From: Bradyrhizobium sp.
Lineage (GTDB): Bacteria; Pseudomonadota; Alphaproteobacteria; Rhizobiales; Xanthobacteraceae
Direction of reading: 5' to 3'
Length of the DNA stretch: 9,819 nucleotides
Assembly (NCBI GenBank): GCA_019243075.1
Contig: JAFAUV010000129.1
Coordinates: 1 to 9,819, forward strand
Shown: positions 6,890-9,819 of the stretch, in pieces
How the letters are laid out: every line of letters starts with the position of its first letter
How positions within the stretch are numbered: position 1 is the first letter of the stretch
Program-made: the position numbers and the translations under genes
Notes under the pieces: model-generated
The model's database searches: none
What the model saw: the letters and a program-made list of their open reading frames with translations, nothing else
What the model was told of the DNA's origin: nothing

Positions 6890-8839
6890 ATGGACCTCTT
6901 CAGCCAAGCCAGCGATCTCGGAATCCTGACCGAATTCACCGATGGGCAGGGCCAGCGCCACGTCACCGACGAAACCGCCCTGAAAATCATCGTCGGCGCC
7001 TTCCCGGCGCGGACGCCGCCGCACCTGGTTGACGGTCCCGTGGTGATGCGCTTCGGCCACCCGGCACGGACCGAATTGCGCGAGCGGGTGGAGCTCCCTG
7101 TGCGCTGGTCGATCGAGGCCGCGGAAGGGGTGCTCGCCACGGGCGCGGCCAATGATCGCAGCCTGGTCTGGCCGGAGAATTTACCGCTCGGCATCCACCG
7201 GCTGAAGCTCACCGATGGCATGGGCTCGAGCGAAGAGGCGCCGTTCATCGTAGCGCCGGAGCGCGCGTTTGGCGGCGATTTTGACCGGGCTTGGGTGATT
7301 GCGGTGCAGCTCTACAGCGTCCGCTCGGCGCGCAACTGGGGCATGGGGGATTTCACCGACCTCGACAGCCTGATCCGGCTCGCGGCCGAGCTGGGCGCCG
7401 ATGGCATCGGCCTCAACCCGCTGCATGCCCTGTTCGACGACCGGCCCGGCGATTGCAGTCCCTATTCGCCCAACAGCCGGCTGTTCCTCAACGCGCTTTA
7501 TATCGATGCGGAGAGGATTCCCGGCTACACGCCGATTCCCGATGGCGACGCCATCGTCCGCCTGCAGCAGAACCCGACCGTCGACTATGAGGGTGTCGCC
7601 GCGCTGAAATGGCGGGCGCTGCGGTCGGCCTTCTCCAGATTTTGCGCCAATCCCGGTCCGGCATCGCGCGCGGATTTCGAGGCGTTCCGCCGCGAGCGGG
7701 GAACGCTCCTGGTCGGCTTCGCCTGCTTTGAAGCGCTGCGGCATCGCTTCGGGAAACCATGGTGGGAATGGCCGGAAGAATGGCGCAAGCCCGATCAGGC
7801 CAAATGCGCCGAGCTGCTCGCCGGCCCCGACAGAAGCGAGGTGGAGTTCGTCGAATTCGTGCAATGGATCGCCGACCGGCAATTGGCCGCCTGCAGGAAG
7901 CTGGCAGAGCGGCTCGGCATGAAGGTCGGGCTCTATCTGGATGTCGCCGTCGGCGTGCAGGCTGACGGTTTTGACGCCTGGAACGAGCAGGTCGCGATCT
8001 CGCGGCATCTCGCGGTCGGCGCCCCGCCCGATCCGCTCAACACGCTCGGCCAGAACTGGGGCCTCGCCGGCTTCAACGCGGCAGGTCTCGAGATCAAGTC
8101 GTTCGAGCCGTTCCGCGAAATGCTGCGCGCCTCGATGCGCTATGCCGGGGCGATCCGGCTCGACCACGTGCTCGGCTTGAAGCGGCTATATCTCGTTCCC
8201 CATGGTTTTCCGGCGCGCCAGGGCGCGTATGTGCAGATGCCGCTGGAGGCGCTGTTTGCGGCCACCGCGCTCGAGAGCGTGGCGCATCATTGCGTCGTCA
8301 TCGGCGAGGATCTCGGCACCGTGCCGGAAGGCTTTCGCGAGCAGATGGCCGATTGGGGCATCTGGTCGTATCTGGTCGTCATGTTCGAGCGCGACGAGGA
8401 TGGGCGCTTCCGCGGCATCGACCGCTACCAGCCGAATGCGCTCGTTACCTTCAATACTCACGATCTGTCGACCTATTCAGGCTGGCGTTCCTTTGGCGAT
8501 CTGAAGATGAAGCGTTCGCTCGGGCTCGACCCCGGCGAGACCGACGATGCGCGCTGGCATGCGCTGGGCCTGCTCGACGAGGCGCTGCGGCAATACGACA
8601 TTGAGGGCAACGACCTCTATTCGGTGGCAAAATTCATCGCGCGGACCAGATCGCGCCTGATGGCGATCTCGCTGGAGGATCTGCTGGGCGTGATCGACCA
8701 GCCCAACATCCCCGGCACCGTCGACGAGCATCCGAACTGGCGGCAGCGCCTGCCGGTCGCGGTCGAGGATATCGCCGGTGCGATCGACGTCACGGCACTG
8801 AAGAACGCGACCCATGAACGGATGCGGATCGCCAACTGA
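6890..8839 (+). CDS. malQ: 4-alpha-glucanotransferase MalQ (amylomaltase, GH77)
   Basis: MalQ transfers glucan segments between maltodextrins and releases glucose, so maltose and short chains can be rebuilt into longer ones. The 649-residue product is typical of the proteobacterial form with an N-terminal beta-sandwich (about 1-125) before the GH77 barrel. Motifs: QLYSVRSARNWGMGDF near 140-155, PYSPNSRLFLNALYID at 191-206, GQNWGLAGFN near 387-396, AIRLDHVLGL at 421-430 (nucleophile Asp425), IGEDLGTVP at 471-479 (acid/base Glu473), NTHDLSTYSGW at 522-532 (Asp525) and PGTVDEHPNW at 608-617. The catalytic set is complete. Start choice: ATG 6890 gives MDLFSQASDLGI, where homology would begin; an in-frame GTG at 6872 would add six residues. 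Neither has a recognisable Shine-Dalgarno. The gene is divergent from treS and heads a likely two-gene operon with the GH15 gene 14 bp downstream, probably transcribed from the EcfG-type promoter. Confidence 0.96.
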   Translation: MDLFSQASDLGILTEFTDGQGQRHVTDETALKIIVGAFPARTPPHLVDGPVVMRFGHPARTELRERVELPVRWSIEAAEGVLATGAANDRSLVWPENLPLGIHRLKLTDGMGSSEEAPFIVAPERAFGGDFDRAWVIAVQLYSVRSARNWGMGDFTDLDSLIRLAAELGADGIGLNPLHALFDDRPGDCSPYSPNSRLFLNALYIDAERIPGYTPIPDGDAIVRLQQNPTVDYEGVAALKWRALRSAFSRFCANPGPASRADFEAFRRERGTLLVGFACFEALRHRFGKPWWEWPEEWRKPDQAKCAELLAGPDRSEVEFVEFVQWIADRQLAACRKLAERLGMKVGLYLDVAVGVQADGFDAWNEQVAISRHLAVGAPPDPLNTLGQNWGLAGFNAAGLEIKSFEPFREMLRASMRYAGAIRLDHVLGLKRLYLVPHGFPARQGAYVQMPLEALFAATALESVAHHCVVIGEDLGTVPEGFREQMADWGIWSYLVVMFERDEDGRFRGIDRYQPNALVTFNTHDLSTYSGWRSFGDLKMKRSLGLDPGETDDARWHALGLLDEALRQYDIEGNDLYSVAKFIARTRSRLMAISLEDLLGVIDQPNIPGTVDEHPNWRQRLPVAVEDIAGAIDVTALKNATHERMRIAN

Positions 8840-8844
8840 CGGGT

Positions 8845-8850
8845 GAGGAG
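8845..8850 (+). promoter_or_regulatory. Ribosome binding site of the GH15 gene
   Basis: GAGGAG lies just before the GTG at 8854. Counting from the GAGG core the gap is 5 nt; from the last G it is 3 nt, which is short but workable. It supports the GTG start, which also agrees with the conserved N-terminus of the family. Confidence 0.6.
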
Positions 8851-8853
8851 CGG

Positions 8854-9819
8854 GTGCCGCTAGCAATCGAAGATTATGGCCTGATCGGCGACTGCGAGAC
8901 GGCGGCTCTCGTCGGTCGCGACGGCTCGATCGACTGGCTGTGCTGGCCGGCCTTCGATTCCGATGCCTGCTTTGCCGCCATCCTCGGAAATGAAAAGCAC
9001 GGTCGCTGGCTGATCGCGCCCGAAGCGGAAATCACCAAAACCTCGCGCCGCTACCAGGGCCAGACGCTGATCCTGCGCACGCGGTTCGAGACGGCGGGCG
9101 GCGTGGTCGAACTGGTCGACTTCATGCCGCCGCGCGGCGAGGCTTCCGATGTCGTGCGGCTGGTGCGCGGCGTCAGCGGCCGGGTCAAGATGCGGATGCA
9201 GCTTGTGATCCGCTTCGGTTTTGGCGTCGATACCCCCTGGGTGAAGCGAACCGACGACCGCTCGGCGCTGCTGGCGATCGCGGGGCCGGACATGACCGTG
9301 CTGCGTACGCCGGTCGAGACCCGCGGCGAGGACATGACCACCGTCGCGGATTTCGAGGTCGGTGCCGGCGAGACCATCCCCTTCGTGCTGACCTATGGGC
9401 CATCGCACCTCGAGCCCCCCGCGGCGATCGATCCCGAGATTGCGCTGAAGGAGACCGAGGAGTTTTGGGAGGGTTGGTGCGGCCGCTGCACCTATGAAGG
9501 CGAGCACCGCGCGCTCGTGCTGCGTTCGCTGCTGACGCTGAAGGCCCTGACCTTTGCGCCGACCGGCGGCATCGTGGCGGCGCCGACGACCTCGCTGCCG
9601 GAAAAGCTCGGTGGCGCGCGCAACTGGGATTATCGCTATTGCTGGCTGCGTGATGCCACATTCACGCTGCTGGCGCTGATGAACTCGGGTTATACCGAGG
9701 AGGCGATGGCCTGGCACAACTGGCTGTTGCGGGTCGCCGGCGGCGCGCCCAACAACATGCAGATCATGTACGGCATCTGGGGCCATCGCCGGCTGCTCGA
9801 ATGGGAAGCGGGCTGGCTG
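8854..9819 (+). CDS. Glycoside hydrolase family 15 protein (trehalase- or glucoamylase-like), N-terminal 322 residues, runs off the right edge
   Basis: This family includes glucoamylases, glucodextranases and the actinobacterial-type trehalases; all release a terminal glucosyl unit. The GTG start at 8854 gives MPLAIEDYGLIGDCETAALV, the typical N-terminus of the roughly 600-residue bacterial GH15 proteins, followed by GRDGSIDWLCWPAFDS at 21-36. Residues about 1-200 form the N-terminal beta-sandwich; the (alpha/alpha)6 barrel begins near 210, with FAPTGGIVAAPTTSLPE at 234-250 and RNWDYRYCWLRDATFTL at 256-272. The catalytic Glu residues are expected downstream of the visible part, so substrate cannot be read from the active site. 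No signal peptide is seen, so the enzyme is probably cytoplasmic. It follows malQ by 14 bp with its own GAGGAG and is likely co-transcribed. Proximity to treS makes trehalose a reasonable substrate, but maltodextrin or an alpha-1,6 oligosaccharide is equally possible. Confidence 0.9.
   Translation, partial: MPLAIEDYGLIGDCETAALVGRDGSIDWLCWPAFDSDACFAAILGNEKHGRWLIAPEAEITKTSRRYQGQTLILRTRFETAGGVVELVDFMPPRGEASDVVRLVRGVSGRVKMRMQLVIRFGFGVDTPWVKRTDDRSALLAIAGPDMTVLRTPVETRGEDMTTVADFEVGAGETIPFVLTYGPSHLEPPAAIDPEIALKETEEFWEGWCGRCTYEGEHRALVLRSLLTLKALTFAPTGGIVAAPTTSLPEKLGGARNWDYRYCWLRDATFTLLALMNSGYTEEAMAWHNWLLRVAGGAPNNMQIMYGIWGHRRLLEWEAGWL

Noticed and set aside
6566..7060. Upstream extension of treS by 165 codons
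   Set aside because: The extension crosses the promoter region and runs antisense to the malQ start; its translation resembles no domain, while ATG 6565 has AGGGGG at good spacing and homology starts right after it.
8860..9786. Minus-strand open frame of about 308 codons opposite the GH15 gene
   Set aside because: The plus strand carries the conserved GH15 motifs; the minus translation has shadow composition and no domain.

Overview
The window is a compact alpha-glucan/trehalose gene cluster from a high-GC alphaproteobacterium. Protein style (GlgB, the TreS-kinase fusion, a GH15 enzyme), heavy G/C use at third codon positions and a general-stress (EcfG-type) promoter signature all point to Bradyrhizobium, Rhodopseudomonas or a close Rhizobiales relative. 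This is judged from the sequence alone; no search was run.

Layout: two divergent gene sets flank one regulatory gap of about 320 bp (6566-6889). On the minus strand, read right to left, are treS (trehalose synthase fused to a maltokinase-like domain, 6565-3269), glgB (branching enzyme, 3272-1125) and glgX (debranching enzyme, 1121 running off the left edge). treS and glgB overlap by 4 bp (ATGA), and glgB and glgX are 3 bp apart, so they form one tightly coupled operon. On the plus strand are malQ (4-alpha-glucanotransferase, 6890-8839) and, 14 bp later, a GH15 glycoside hydrolase (8854 running off the right edge). The only substantial non-coding stretch is the divergent gap.

How the genes fit together: TreS interconverts trehalose and maltose; MalQ rebuilds maltose and short maltodextrins into longer chains; GlgB adds alpha-1,6 branches; GlgX removes branches during glycogen breakdown; the GH15 enzyme hydrolyses a terminal glucosyl linkage, possibly in trehalose. 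Together they could move glucose between trehalose (osmolyte) and glycogen (store).

Most interesting points: (1) a perfect GGAAC-N16-CGTT EcfG-type promoter upstream of malQ, which would place malQ-GH15 under the general stress response; (2) the maltokinase half of the TreS fusion departs from the family pattern at three positions in the catalytic core, including Gly in place of the Asp of the DFEG motif, and no glgE is found in the window, so the kinase may be inactive or altered; (3) the EcfG -35 element lies in one arm of a perfect inverted repeat in the divergent gap; (4) glgB and glgX share a reading frame separated only by TGA-CGC-ATG. I found no mobile elements, RNA genes, CRISPR arrays or clear terminators. 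Most of the window is known carbohydrate metabolism rather than a new system.
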